In this document: one piece after another, positions 25,119 through 35,997 of the stretch
Position numbering within the stretch: the first letter of the stretch is position 1
Layout of the letters: every line of letters begins with the position of its first letter
Origin: Aplidium turbinatum
Lineage: Eukaryota > Chordata > Ascidiacea > Aplousobranchia > Polyclinidae
Direction: 5' to 3'
DNA length: 64,000 bases
NCBI GenBank assembly: GCA_918807975.1
Contig: OU964918.1
Span: 45,120,477-45,184,476, forward strand
Notes under the pieces: generated by a model
Database searches by the model: none
What the model was told of the DNA's origin: nothing
What the model saw: the letters and a program-made list of their open reading frames with translations, nothing else
Made by a program: the position numbers and the translations under genes

Positions 25119-25669
25119 AACATGGAATTTTTATAAAAATAACACCCTGTACATTTACAACATAAAAACCCATATCTCAATTCAAGTTCTTGTCTACGTC
25201 ACTGGCTCAGTTGGCTTCATATTTTTTCGTGCTTTCACTGTCTCTGGCGCACTTGCATTTGCGCTCCGACTTATCTTTCTTTCAACGACTTGGATGGCAA
25301 TTTATCTTTAAAAGCGATAATACTTAACATAAAACATCCCGCCAGTTCAATTAAACCTTGTCATTTGCAAAACAGCACTGGCGTGTTTTCCAGCTGTGTT
25401 TGTTCCTTGGGCATAGACTTCATTTCATTTATCACTTTAACCTCGAAGTGCTTTCAAACTTATCGTGTTAAATGTTACTGTGGTGCCCATTTTTTATGCT
25501 GAAGACAATGTGCAATTTTCCCTATTTCAAAGAAAACACGAACTTGCAAATTCTGTGAAAAAGGGTTTAAATTACTGTACTACGAAAAAAAAACTATTCA
25601 TGAGCCGCATGCTGTAGTTGTTTTGCTGTAACTTTTGATTGATGCGCCGTGAAAATGAGATACGAATCT

Positions 25670-25870
25670 AGTTTTTGATTGGTTGGTTGGTTTTGAATCT
25701 TTATCCTCGGACTGACAAAGCCTTTGACAGGTTATTTCTGATAGCTTCGCATACTTGTAGACTGTAGACTTTTGACCAGCTTTTGACGCAGGGCCGGTTA
25801 CCGAGATTGGCAAAGTGAAGTTTCCGTTTGTTGTTGAGGTGTTATTGCCGGACATTATTTCATCCACTAG
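25670..25870 (-). repeat. SINE-family copy (reverse)
   Basis: On the - strand it has a GGCAATAACACCTCAACAAC-like segment, 'CTTTGCCAATCTCGGTAACC', 'TACAAGTATGCGAAGCTATC', 'TCAGTCCGAGGATAAAGATT' and the tail CCAACCAACCAATC. It is the longest clean copy of this family's 3' half in the window. An open frame through it is incidental. Confidence 0.65.
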
Positions 25871-26036
25871 TTGCCGCTGCAAAAAGAGCAGTCGTGAAAT
25901 GCGTTGCTCATGCGCACACCTCGAGAAGCGAGAAATAGTTTAGTCAAATAAAAAGTGTAGTCTAAGTTTCTGGAAAAATAACAGAATATTAGAGCACAGA
26001 ATTCGCAAAAAGCGGCCAAAACAATGCTAACACAAT

Positions 26037-26370
26037 ATGGTAGTCCACGCTTATTAAGACAACGGTTAATAGCCCCACCCATATATTAAGCTCAATTTGG
26101 CCCTGTCCGAAATTACTCCCATTCATTCCTGTAAACAAAGCAGCTTAAAAAGCTCAAAACCTTGCTAAAGATGCCCAATTTGTTACTACAGTTGCTTGAA
26201 TTTGTATAAAAAGGCGTCACAATTTACTTTTTTGTCTTGCTTTCGACAATTTCGATTAATGGCGCTGCTAACTCAGTTCCTAATTCAAATGTTTTGTCAC
26301 AAGCCGTTTAACCTAGATCTCATTTCACTGGGTCGTATAAAACATGGCTCGTTGCAGACATAATTTGCAA
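26037..26370 (-). mobile_element. Tigger-like MITE piece
   Basis: TAGTCCACGCTTATTAAG and AATTACTCCCATTCATTCCT follow the inverted course of the element at 58412-59035. They are followed by the shared TAAAAAGGCGTCACAATTTA and TTGCTTTCGACAATTT. The far end is not found, so it is partial. Confidence 0.6.
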
Positions 26371-26399
26371 AAAACGCAATAGGCGTCATCTTCATAAAA

Positions 26400-27234
26400 A
26401 TATGGGTCCACCCAGGTACGGATCAAGCAAGTAGCCTCAGGGATGCATTTTCAACAAATCACAATAGGTGGAGGCTGGGGTGTTGCACACACCCCATAAA
26501 ATTTTAGTTTTAATGTAACCTTGCTTGACATTCTTTGATTTTGTGTTGATGAATATTGATCATAGGCCTACATACAAAGTTTCCAAAAATTCATCAATGT
26601 TTACCCACCCACCCACAAAATCAACTTTTTTGCCACTAGATGACGTTATTTGTAAGTTATATCATTAAAGTAGCTTTTTAAAATATGCCTCTTGTGTTAC
26701 TGCACCACTTAAAACAGTTTTCCCTGATTGGGACTTTGAGTTCAGAGATATGGACGTATTAGTACTCATATTTAGCTCTTTACTGCCATCAGTGGCGAAA
26801 ATGTATTTTGCGTTTTCTTAGCAACCACTCAACCAATTTGAACATTACCACAGCCTCCTTTTATGGTGATGGTGTGAGTGAGGGTTTTGCTTCAGGCATG
26901 GCTTATTGTAATACTGCCACTAGAAGGCAGTAAAGTATCAATTTAAGTGATTTGATTGTACCATTTTTCTGTAACATAACTAAACTTTCATAATTTCAAC
27001 AACCAACAAAAAATAACTTATAAAAACACGTTACAAACACTATTCTCAATCAGACTTCTGATGACGTTTTTGCATGTCAAGAATCTTCCGCCACCTGGAC
27101 ACAATTTTGAAGATTTTTTTCATTTTTGGAAGAATGTAAAAAATTGGTCATCAGCTTCACTTCTCTTTCAGTTTGCAAACTCTCAAAGAGTTCATAGGCT
27201 AATCGCTCTGCAAACGGCGTTCTTATTTTCTTCC
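26400..27234. other. No gene recognised
   Basis: AT-rich DNA with short open frames and no element with matched ends. Confidence 0.5.
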
Positions 27235-28159
27235 ACTGTAATCAGTGTTGGGCGCGATAACTCATTTTTCAGTTAAGCGATAACGATAATCGATAAACGA
27301 AAAATGCCTAAAGCGATAACGATAAACGATAAATCAAAAAAAAGTTAAGCGATAACGATAAACGATAAATTATCGCCGATAATGTCCGATAACGATAATT
27401 TGTTTTTTTCTTGATTAGCGCTGCCCCATCCCATGCAGCACGAACTGTTTTCATCAACACGACGAAAAATCGAACATAATATAGCCTACTGTAGTGTAAA
27501 GAGACAAAACTTTTTGTAAGTTATGCATGAATAAAATCGCAACAGCGGCAGTAGGTATCGAATCTTTCTTCAGGTGTCACTATAGGCGAGTTCTACTGTA
27601 CTGTATTTAGCATAATTTTACCACGCAACTCGATGCGCCTATTGTCATGCAAAAACTACTACAAGATGCAAAAAGTGTGATGTCGGTCTGCATGTCAAAT
27701 CAGGGCCCGATTAACCATGAGGCACACGAGGCACAGGCCTCAGGCCCCCTGGTTTTGGAGGCCCCCATTTTTTTTACATTAGTAGGGAAAGTACTATAAT
27801 TTGGACCATCTAATGAAAAATCTTAATATTTTTAAAAATATCCACAACATTGGGGTGCAACTAACTTTATTTGATTAGTTGCAGGCTAGTTGGTTTGCAA
27901 AAATAATTCCAATCAAAAAGACATAACACAAACAAAGAAAACTACATTATTATTTTTTTTATATAGTGGTCCATATTATCAACCCAGTTTCTAAAATGGA
28001 CCACCTGTTTCATAATATGGACCACCATACTGTAATATGGACCGTAGTCATGTGAAAGTAAATATATTAAGGAAATCAAACTTCAAAGGCATGAAATAGA
28101 ACACAAACACTCAATAAATAAAAATAGTCTGAAACGTTCATGATAGTCATCTCAAACAA

Positions 28160-28920
28160 GTTTCAAATCATTGATCGTTGGCACAGTTGTCACAATAGTA
28201 AAAATGAGCATTTGATATATCAGCACAACTTTCATGGGCCAATTTCTTGCACTGACAACACTAAATCCAATCCTCATCAGTGGACTCGTCACACACAAGA
28301 CAAGTGCATGCAGAAGCAGCATTGCTTGGAATAACTCTCTTTTTTGAAGACTTAAAGGTTAAAGCCTTTTCTCACTTGTTTTGCTGGTTTAGCTTTTTCT
28401 GTGAACTTGATTTTATGTTTGTGTGGCGTACCTGTCAGCATAGTAGCCTTTGTAGTTTTTCTACGTTTTCTTCCTTTTGTAACTTATTTTGGAAGTGGGC
28501 TTATGTCCTCGACAGATACCCTGCATGAAATGCTAACTGAACAAGGTTGTAAGTTCTTAACACTCAATGACGATGGTCCTGGTGCTTGTGAGATTGCTTC
28601 ATACACTACAGTGCATCAGCTAAAGTTCCAGCATTTAATTCTGTTGACATGATAGATTTTTTTGCCACTTTCTCAATGTTTATCACATCTTGTGACAAAG
28701 GTGAAATGTTTCAAGAAATTGCATCTTGAGTAGACATATCTTGATCTTCAATTATCAGCGGTGATACATTGTTTGGAGAGGTGTCTACTTCATGAGGCTT
28801 GTCAGTGACTTCAGCTGAGTGAAAATCACTTTCATCAAATATAAGAGGATTAATGGGGTAAATTCCTGCTTTTTTAAATCCATTTACTGCATTTAAATCC
28901 AATTTCCATGCTTACCCATG
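28160..28920 (-). pseudogene. pogo-type transposase relic with C-terminal PHD finger
   Basis: Read on the - strand, the first recognisable part is NAVNGFKKAGIYPINPLIF followed by an acidic stretch (28711-28902). This is the segment that follows the DDE catalytic domain in pogo/Jerky-type transposases. Next comes a linker of the type EDISPLPK and a basic tract GRKRRKTTKATMLT (about 28420-28520). The end is a PHD-type finger with CLVCDESTDEDWI, CCQCKKLAHESC and FYYCDNC (about 28180-28310). The catalytic half is absent. An in-frame stop falls within the finger and the linker needs a frame change, so it is a dead gene. Confidence 0.75.
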
Positions 28921-29572
28921 TCGTCAGAATTTAATCAAATTGTTTATAATATCAAAGTGATTATGCAAATTACTGGTAGTAGCTTTTATCACTATAAGAA
29001 AGCAAGTTACAAATATATTTTATGATGCACTCTAGAAAGTTTGAAAAAAATGCATAAATCTCATGGAACTTTATTTCTATGCCTGTCTTCATTACTGAGA
29101 AACAAATTTCTACCAATTGACCATAACCTGGACCACTGGTCCATATTACCAAACAGTTAGGTGGTCCATATTACAGTTAGCATAATCTTATGTTGCTTGG
29201 TGTCATTTAGAATTAAACAGTAGACATTTCTTCAAGATTTTGGCAGATAGTTATTAGTAATGCCTCTCCTGCAGATTACTTTTGTATAATCTTTTGTAAC
29301 TGTAGCAATATTGGAAAAATTCTCAATAGTTTAGACCAGCAAAATAACATCGCAGACCACCAAAACACAAAACCTCTAGCAACAACAAAGAACCAGCTCA
29401 ATCCTTTGAATCTGAATTTCTGAAATAGTAAAAACTAGGTCAGTAAGAAAAGTTAATTCAAGCTGTTCACAAACCATGAAATTATTTACTTCATTGACTG
29501 ATAAAACTTTTCTGTTTTTAGTGAACCACTCAGCAAACTGTCCACTTGAAACGGTTGACTGTCTCTTATCAT

Positions 29573-30420
29573 TAGTCTCGTCCTGTTGCTCAACACAACA
29601 AACAGTGTACCAGCCTCATTTTTGTAACCAAATAAATAATTAATTAAATAATTAATAGAGCTTCGGTAGAGAGTTTGTCTTGTTGAACCATAGACATACG
29701 AAGCCGAGCAACGTGATCAAGTTTAACATCTTCAAGTTTATTACATTTACATAAACATAAAACTACGCAACAAATTAAGTAAAAAAATTACAATGGTTAA
29801 CTAAATCTAAAAACAGAAAAAGACAAAACAAAGAAAAAGACAGAAAAAGAGTATAAAACTAAGATCTTGGAAGCCTTGTACATAAAACGTCACAATCCAC
29901 TTTTGAACAGACAATTGCATGCTTGCGGCTCGTCTTTCTTGCTCTCTGTATTTTAAAATTAGTTTTTCGCACCTTGCCTTTCTACCATATCATGTGATCT
30001 GTTTAACACCTTTTGATGCAGTTACCTTTGATTCTCGTGGAGCCTATATCGTTGAGTTTGAGCTAGTCAGAAGTACTGTGCAGTTTTTGTCTTTTTCTGT
30101 TTATAGATTTAGTTAACTATTGTAATTTTTTTTCAGATGTAGTTAAGCTGTATGTATATTATTCCTGAAGAGGATATCTTGTGATGTCGAAAACGTTCGA
30201 TACTTAATTTGTTGCGTAGTTTTATGTTTATGTAAATGTAGTAGGCTAAACTTGAAGATGTTAAACTTGATCACGTTGCTCGGCTTCGTATGCCTATGGT
30301 TCAAATAATTAAATAATAAAAATAATCCTGTAAATAAATAAATAATTAAATAAAAAATAATTTGATTACAAAAATGAGGCTGGTACACTGTTTGTTGTGT
30401 TGAGCAACAGGACGAGAGAT
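29573..30420. repeat. Inverted ~80-bp arms around the Penelope-like insertion
   Basis: CTCGTCCTGTTGCTCAACAC...AACAGTGTACCAGCCTCATT at 29577-29640 recurs in inverted form at about 30345-30415. The Penelope-like element sits between the arms. Whether the arms belong to the pogo element or to a separate foldback is unclear. Confidence 0.6.
29645..30303 (+). mobile_element. Penelope-like element 3' piece with GIY-YIG tail
   Basis: The end regions 29672-29790 and 30210-30303 are inverted copies (CATACGAAGCCGAGCAACGT... and its complement). Between them, 29852-29958 encodes KILEALYIKRHNPLLNRQ and then a stop. That is the usual ending of the GIY-YIG endonuclease domain in Penelope-like elements. 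Downstream, at about 30166-30205, lies CTGAAGA...GAAAAC with a paired stretch between, as in the 15580-15902 element. The reverse transcriptase is absent. Flanks are AT-rich, so a target duplication cannot be fixed. Confidence 0.65.
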
Positions 30421-31114
30421 TATTTACTTCAGTCATTGAAAAAACAGCAGTGGTCCAAATTATCAGCCGGTCCACTTTATAGCACTTTCCCCTACCGTAG
30501 GCAATAGGTAGTGAAAGTTTTTGTGCCAGTGTGTGCACACTTGTTATTTTTAAGTAACAATTTAAAATTGTGTAACGATTTTGCAGTAACAGTTGAGCAC
30601 TCCTGCTCTGCATCGAAAGCGTTTGCCAATAGGGGCCCCTAAACTTAGCTGTGCCTCGGGCCCCCGTGAGCCTTAATCAGGCCCTGTGTCAAATGCTTCA
30701 AGCAATATCATTTTCTGCAATGACTTGTTTCAGTGATGGTGGCGCGAAAGACCATGTTTCCGATGTAAAAGCGGCCTCGTATTGCGATACTTTCATAAAC
30801 CACTTGCCAATTTCTTTCGCTTCGCTTCAAAGGAATCTGTACCGCCTGTGCGCTTACATTTTAATTGTAAAATTCACTCGCGATTGCCGATTGCAGCAAA
30901 ACAACAAGAGACTTGTTGCATGCATTTCATTGCATTGCAATTTGCAACTCTGAAAATTATTGTGTTGTCAGGGCATCGCTGCAGGGGGCGTGCCCCTCCC
31001 ATGACAACGACCTGTGCACACACACTTCAGGCACTGAAGAAGAACGGGTTTTAATTTTAGTTTCATGAACTAGGTGGCTAGTAAAAACATTACTTTTCAT
31101 GGTCTCTCCACTTA

Positions 31115-32276
31115 GGGGAAGGTTTGGTTAGTTGAGCCGGGTAACGGTTGATCCATCCGGTTTTATCGTAACGTCGTGCATGATTAGTCAACCGTTTCAT
31201 AACGAAAATATGGAAAAACTTGAAGTCCATCAGCACATGTAGTTTTAGGGATTTTGTACAAGCAGAAAAATTGTGAAGCAGTTAAATGTAAAATGGTAGG
31301 TAAAAGTAGTTTTGAGAAAAATAAGAAATGTGTTATTTTTTCCTAGGATGTTTCATCGTTGTCTTAATGGAAATACTGGGATAGGTGAGGGTAACTTACT
31401 CTTTGTTTTAGTAGTTCTCGTTGCTTGATTAGCCAGTTGGTTCTTGGCAATTTTTCATGAATTTTGAAAATGGCGGCGATGTTAACAGTTGAGCCACTTG
31501 CAATGTTCACGGTTGAGCCATGCCTTTATCATAAGGAATGTAGTTTATGAGCCGATGGTCCTTACGTACTGCCCTAATTTTGTTGTACCGTACTGTAATT
31601 GATGCGTAGAACTGGTGTCCTAGCCGGGGGCGGTCCACTGCCCCCCTTAAACTTCCATAAGAGTATTTTTTCTGTAATGCGCCAGTTTGAGGGTAATTAT
31701 TTTAGCACTCTCCCCCTTATATTTTTCTCGATAGCAACGCCACTGGTAGCTAATGTTCATTTTCTTCACAAACCTCGCGAAATCGTTTCAGAAAGGTAAA
31801 AGCACCTTCGTGCAAAGTTTCCTATTCAATGATTCTCAGTGTTTTCAGAAATATAAATTTCTGTTCGTTCAGTGTTCACTGTTCTTTCATTTTAAGACAC
31901 TAGACACAATACACAGTTTAAACTTTTTTTGATTGTTTATTTGCAAGATGTTTAAGAGAAGAGTTTATTGTGTTTAATGCAGATTGAGCTCTGTTTTGGG
32001 ATATCTTTTGGAAGTGAAATAATGGTGGATCAACCGTGAACAACGGGTGGCTCAACCGTGAAATTTAGGGTAAGCTTATCATTTGAGCCGGCTAAATTTC
32101 AATTTTAAAATGCCGATAAATGATATAAATCGGGGTCAGTCGCTAACACAAACATGTTCACAAGAACCGCATAAGACTGAAATTTATCATGATGGATTCG
32201 GATTTTTGGTAAAGTTTGTCGTTAAATTTTTATTGCAGAAAAATCGACTTCTGGCTCAACTAACTAGACCTTCCCC
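31115..32276. mobile_element. pogo-like MITE inside the outer hAT
   Basis: The ends are GGGGAAGGTTTGGTTAGTTG and, inverted, CAACTAACTAGACCTTCCCC, with TA on both sides (31113-31114, 32277-32278). GGTTGAGCC or its inverse recurs at least eight times inside (for example 31140-31155, 31483-31520, 32030-32090). It is 1162 bp with no transposase seen. The superfamily follows from the TA duplication and the end style. Confidence 0.7.
31612..31745. mobile_element. Small hAT MITE inside the pogo-like MITE
   Basis: CTGGTGTCCTAGCCGGGGGC pairs loosely with the inverted CTCGATAGCAACGCCACTG. The interior has the usual G/C tract (ACTGCCCCCC). Flanking GTAGAA and GTAGCTAA may be a worn duplication. Confidence 0.5.
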
Positions 32277-32769
32277 TATGTGTCGATCCAACATAAAATT
32301 TATCGGCGATTAATTATCGGCGATAATCAAATATTGCCTTTGGCGATAACGATAAACGATAACTGAAAAAATAATTAAGCGATAACGATAAGCGATAAAA
32401 ATTTATCGCCGATAATTATCGCCGATAATTATCGCCGATAAATTATCGCCGATAATGCCCATCACTGACTGTAATGCAAGCTTTTTAAGAAAAACATTGA
32501 GGATTACAAAATCCGAAAAAATGGTTTGCTATCAAACGTAACCAAATTGTGTCAAAGAAAGCCTTTACCTAGTTTTGATATCAGGTAGTTTTGGCTAGCC
32601 AAATCCTGCATCAAACCTTCTCGTAATGGATTCATTTTTCAGAGGCTACTATTAAAAACAAACATACAAAGTCCACAAATCTTGTAATATTTTGTAGACC
32701 TAGTTGGTAGTTTAAAGCGATTGCTGGTGAGATATACTCTTACAGCACAGGGCGTGATTTCCTACCCGA

Positions 32770-33072
32770 CGTCGATCCCCACCCTCCGGGAATGTCCCTC
32801 GCAAGACTTGCGTGGGTCCGGCTTAATCGCCTACGAACCGGCGTCGGTCGCTTTCGTTCAGACATGTGCAGATGGGGCCTGGCTCCCTCACCGGGATGCG
32901 AGTGTGGCGCCACAGACCAGACAGTAGACCATGTCGTCCATGACTGCCCAATCCATCAACCACCACATGGAACGCTTGGACTGAAGGCCCTGAATGACGA
33001 GACTGTCCAGTGGCTGATGACCTCATGCCCAAACACATAGTCCGGAAGAACAGCTCATACGACGAAGAAGCA
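32770..33072 (+). pseudogene. LINE ORF2 3' end
   Basis: The frame reads LARLAWVRLNRLRTGVGRF, then a zinc-knuckle-like CECGATDQTVDHVVHDCP, and ends with ETVQWLMTSCPNT and a stop at 33040. This is the typical C-terminal end of non-LTR retrotransposon polymerases found in many animals. A short GAAGAAG-containing tail follows. The base composition is clearly more GC-rich than the surroundings. The upstream reverse transcriptase is absent, so this is a 5'-truncated copy. Confidence 0.8.
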
Positions 33073-33262
33073 CAGGGCCGTTGAGAGCATCTTTTGGGCC
33101 CGGTACCAATGAGGTCCTTGGGTCCCAAATCAGGACAGTTATAAGAAAAGGTAGGCTACTATATTTAAAGAATATGTTTTCTTCATGTTTCCGGGCTGCA
33201 AAAGTATCCCTGACCCGGGTCCAAAAAGACCCTCTGGACCCTCCTGGCAACGCTACTGGTGC
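33073..33262 (+). mobile_element. hAT-like fragments
   Basis: CAGGGCCGTTGAGAGCATCT at 33073, with GGGCCCGGTACCAATGAGGTC after it, looks like a hAT left end. A related inverted piece lies near 63630-63700. A right-end-like CCTGGCAACGCTACTG closes near 33260, but the two ends do not match each other. Confidence 0.4.
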
Positions 33263-33950
33263 AGCATGAACACTTTGTAGCAATAAAGTTACTTTCCCAT
33301 CCATCTTGCTTCATGGAAAACGTCCCACTTCAAAAACTTAAACAGGCCTTTAACCTATTGCTTCATATGTGGTCTTCCATCAAATTCAATAGTCCCTTGT
33401 AATTTCCTTTTGAGTAAGCCTGAGTTTCCAGGATGAAATCTATTAACACCTCAAGCTTTTCTGATTGTGCAATGGAAAAACTCCACAGTTCTTTTGGGTA
33501 TCTTGTGCGCAGTGAAGACTATACACTGTACGCAGGGGGGAAGAGGCATTGAACCATGGATTTAGTAATAATTTGCTTAGTCTATGGCAACATTGTTAAT
33601 TACTTTGACAGCATTATCCAAAACATACATCGTGCCATACTATACTTTGTTAAATTACTAAAATATTTAAAAAAAAAAAAGGAGCACAGCCCAATGCCCC
33701 ATTGCATAACTTACGCCACTGGGTGTAGAACATTAATCGGATTTTGCAAATGCATCGTGAATTAAATTACTTTTCTATGTTTTAAGGGGGGCGATTACCC
33801 CAATTGCACTTCTCCTGGATACGTCACTGCCTCACTGGGCACCTCCTGTGGATTTGAGAAGAGGTGCGAGATGGTGTTCGCAGGCACTATGACTGCAGTA
33901 GAGTAATGTGTCGCAAAGAGAGCGTGGTTGATCAGTGGTCACGCGTCGTC
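33263..33950. other. No gene; scraps of hAT-like ends
   Basis: Pieces such as ACTTACGCCACTGGG (about 33710) and CTCCTGGATACGTCACTGC (about 33812) resemble hAT ends, but no matched pair with a target duplication could be set. Confidence 0.4.
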
Positions 33951-33957
33951 TGACAAC

Positions 33958-34067
33958 CCAGACAGCAAAGTTCGTTTTTTTTTCTTCTTCAATGTGGACT
34001 TTTAATCTATTCAGCGTCTGCAGACGTTGAATCAATGTAAAAATGAATGACCGATTTTGCTGTCTGG
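33958..34067. repeat. 110-bp MITE with CCAGACAGCAAA ends
   Basis: CCAGACAGCAAA at the left is matched by the inverted TTTTGCTGTCTGG at the right. AATCAATGTAAAA inside is also found in the 44-bp hairpin at 42503-42546, which has nearly the same ends. Confidence 0.6.
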
Positions 34068-35997
34068 AAAGAAGCGTAGTTTGTACAGTTGGTTCAAACA
34101 ATAAAACGACTTTGTGGACTTTGCTCTCTGAACGGAAGTAACCTTTTGGAGTTTCTTGACAGTGACTCGGCAGATTGACCTGACCGCATCATTTGGTTTT
34201 GCTTTGTCTAACTAATGCCATTGCCCATTGATTGTATAAACTAAATGATTTTTGTGAAGGTTTTTTTGGCTAAGTAGATTTTTAGACTTCTTTGCAGGTA
34301 GCGTTTTTGTTCTAGTTTAGGGGTGTCCAAAATTGGGCCCGCGATAAGTTTTTGGATGGCCGCGCCTGTTGTTGCACAATGTGTTATTTTTGGCCCACAC
34401 CCCACACACACACAAAAATCATACAAATTTAACTTGTTTTTTTTTTTTAATTAATGAAGACAGCATTTTCTTACAGACAAAGCCTGGCGAGAAAAGTTTA
34501 GCTTCATTGTTGAGCCATAATTGCAAACTGAATACTGAAAAGTTTGGGTGTTCATCAGGACAATTATCGTTTCTAACCATAATTGCAAAATCAACTATTT
34601 TTACCTAGAGAGTATATAGACTACAGCACAGTAAGCAGTAACAGTCGAGCATTGATTCATTTTTGTGCTAGCAAATTCAGCAACCGCTTTTGAGATTTTG
34701 TCGCAATTGTAAAATATTATTGCTATTTGCTTCTTTCTGCTTGAATCCTAAGTTATAATTTACAAAGTTTTGGATATATGTTAATTTCTGATGCAAAAGT
34801 AGATAACTTAATTATACAGCATAATTTATCATAAAATATTTAAATATGCATATTGCTTTGTTGTAAGAAAATGACATTAATTTAAACTATACAACATTAG
34901 TAGGCCTATAAGTATATATCAAGACGGACTATATAGAGGCCATGACAACGTACAATGGGATTGGTAAAACTGAGGGCAGATAGTGACGTCATAGTGCAAT
35001 CGTCTTCAATGAAATTTCTCTACAGATGCTTCCATTTTGCAGTGCGTTTAGTTCAGGGTAGTCAGGAATTATTTTACTTTAATGAATACCGGTACAGTAG
35101 CCTACTTAAGTTACAACTCTAAACTTGGTAGGAATGTGATTTATCGGTGTCCTATATCAGCATAAGGATGAGATAGATCGATATTTGAAACAGAAATAGC
35201 CTACTTCGATTGGTTTTGGTATTTCAAAATATGTTTTTTTAATCGTTTCGAAATCCAAGCAATTTCATTTGGTTGTGCGTTTGAAACGATAGTGAAAAAA
35301 CTGGAGAATCTCAGAACGTAGGCTTAATAATCTGCCGGACTAAATTTGACCCAACACGTCTGACGCCTACAAGAGAATGAGAGAGTCTCCTACAAGTCAG
35401 CAGTTCTTGAGATCACCAGCTGAGTGTATGAAACTGCCATACAAAACTACTAGACTAGGCTACTAGTTTGAGAATCTCAAATAGGCCTGTCAGTTTCTGT
35501 GAGGTAGAAAACGAATAATTTACTCTTGCCTTTTCCGGAGTGTTTTGTTTTCATCATTTTGATTTGAAGCAAATTATACTTTTCTTGGCTTCCCCTTAAT
35601 CCATATTTCGGAAATTTTTACAATAAACAGATCGAAATCATCAGTCAAAAAGTTTTCCAACCCCCAGTGCTATTGCATGGTAAGCTGCTTTTTCGGTTGT
35701 AATACAATGATTGTTTTTACGTTCATGGATGATTTGATTCGAAACAGCAAAGCTTAATTGAATTGCTGGTCGTCATTTGAGCTATTAGGGCGGAGGGTCT
35801 ACCCGCAACCCGGTAACCTTACTAGTAATGAGTCAGGATGCACCGTAAGTAGGCTACCCGTATTTCGAAATATGTTTGTTTCGAACAGTCTTGATGGATA
35901 GGTTATTTAACGTCCTAATACGTCTATATTTGATTCAATCTTATATTTGATTTGTTTTACGTTGTGAAGCATTGTTTAGGATATATTAGTACTCTTG

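Larger units (their letters stand above)
20646..25590. other. Long stretch without a recognised gene
   Basis: No recognisable domain is seen. Contents worth noting are a perfect short hairpin (21017-21045) and an unexplained 206-codon open frame (24498-25118), both listed separately. Confidence 0.5.
27785..30492 (-). mobile_element. pogo-type Tc1/mariner element inside the hAT MITE
   Basis: The ends are GGGAAAGTACTATAATTTGG and, inverted, CACTTTATAGCACTTTCCCC, each next to a TA (27783-27784 and 30493-30494). TGGTCCATATTAT-like motifs recur just inside both ends (27967-28045, 29130-29180, 30450-30475). A degenerate transposase C-terminal half lies on the - strand. The element is itself split by a Penelope-like insertion. 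Confidence 0.78.
27701..30686. mobile_element. hAT MITE inside the outer hAT
   Basis: The ends are CAGGGCCCGATTAACC and, inverted, CCTTAATCAGGCCCTG. The 8-bp duplication TGTCAAAT lies at 27693-27700 and 30687-30694. Without its insertion it is about 280 bp and has GC-rich inner ends (GAGGCACAGGCC / CTGTGCCTCGGGCC). Confidence 0.85.
27243..32467. mobile_element. Outer hAT element of the second nest
   Basis: The ends are CAGTGTTGGGCGCGATAAC and, inverted, GCCCATCACTG. The 8-bp duplication ACTGTAAT lies at 27235-27242 and 32468-32475. Inside both ends lie arrays of CGATAACGATAAACGATAA and TTATCGCCGATAA (27262-27412 and 32300-32460), probably transposase binding sites. Most of the length is later insertions. 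I could not read a transposase in the remaining DNA. Confidence 0.85.

Noticed and set aside
30143-30613. 156-codon - strand frame
   Set aside because: It runs across the Penelope-like end, the inverted arm and the pogo end, so it crosses element borders and is a chance frame.
27701-32467. A CRISPR-like array from the evenly repeated CGATAACGATAA words
   Set aside because: There are no unique spacers of constant length, the words are subterminal to a hAT element, and the DNA is animal.
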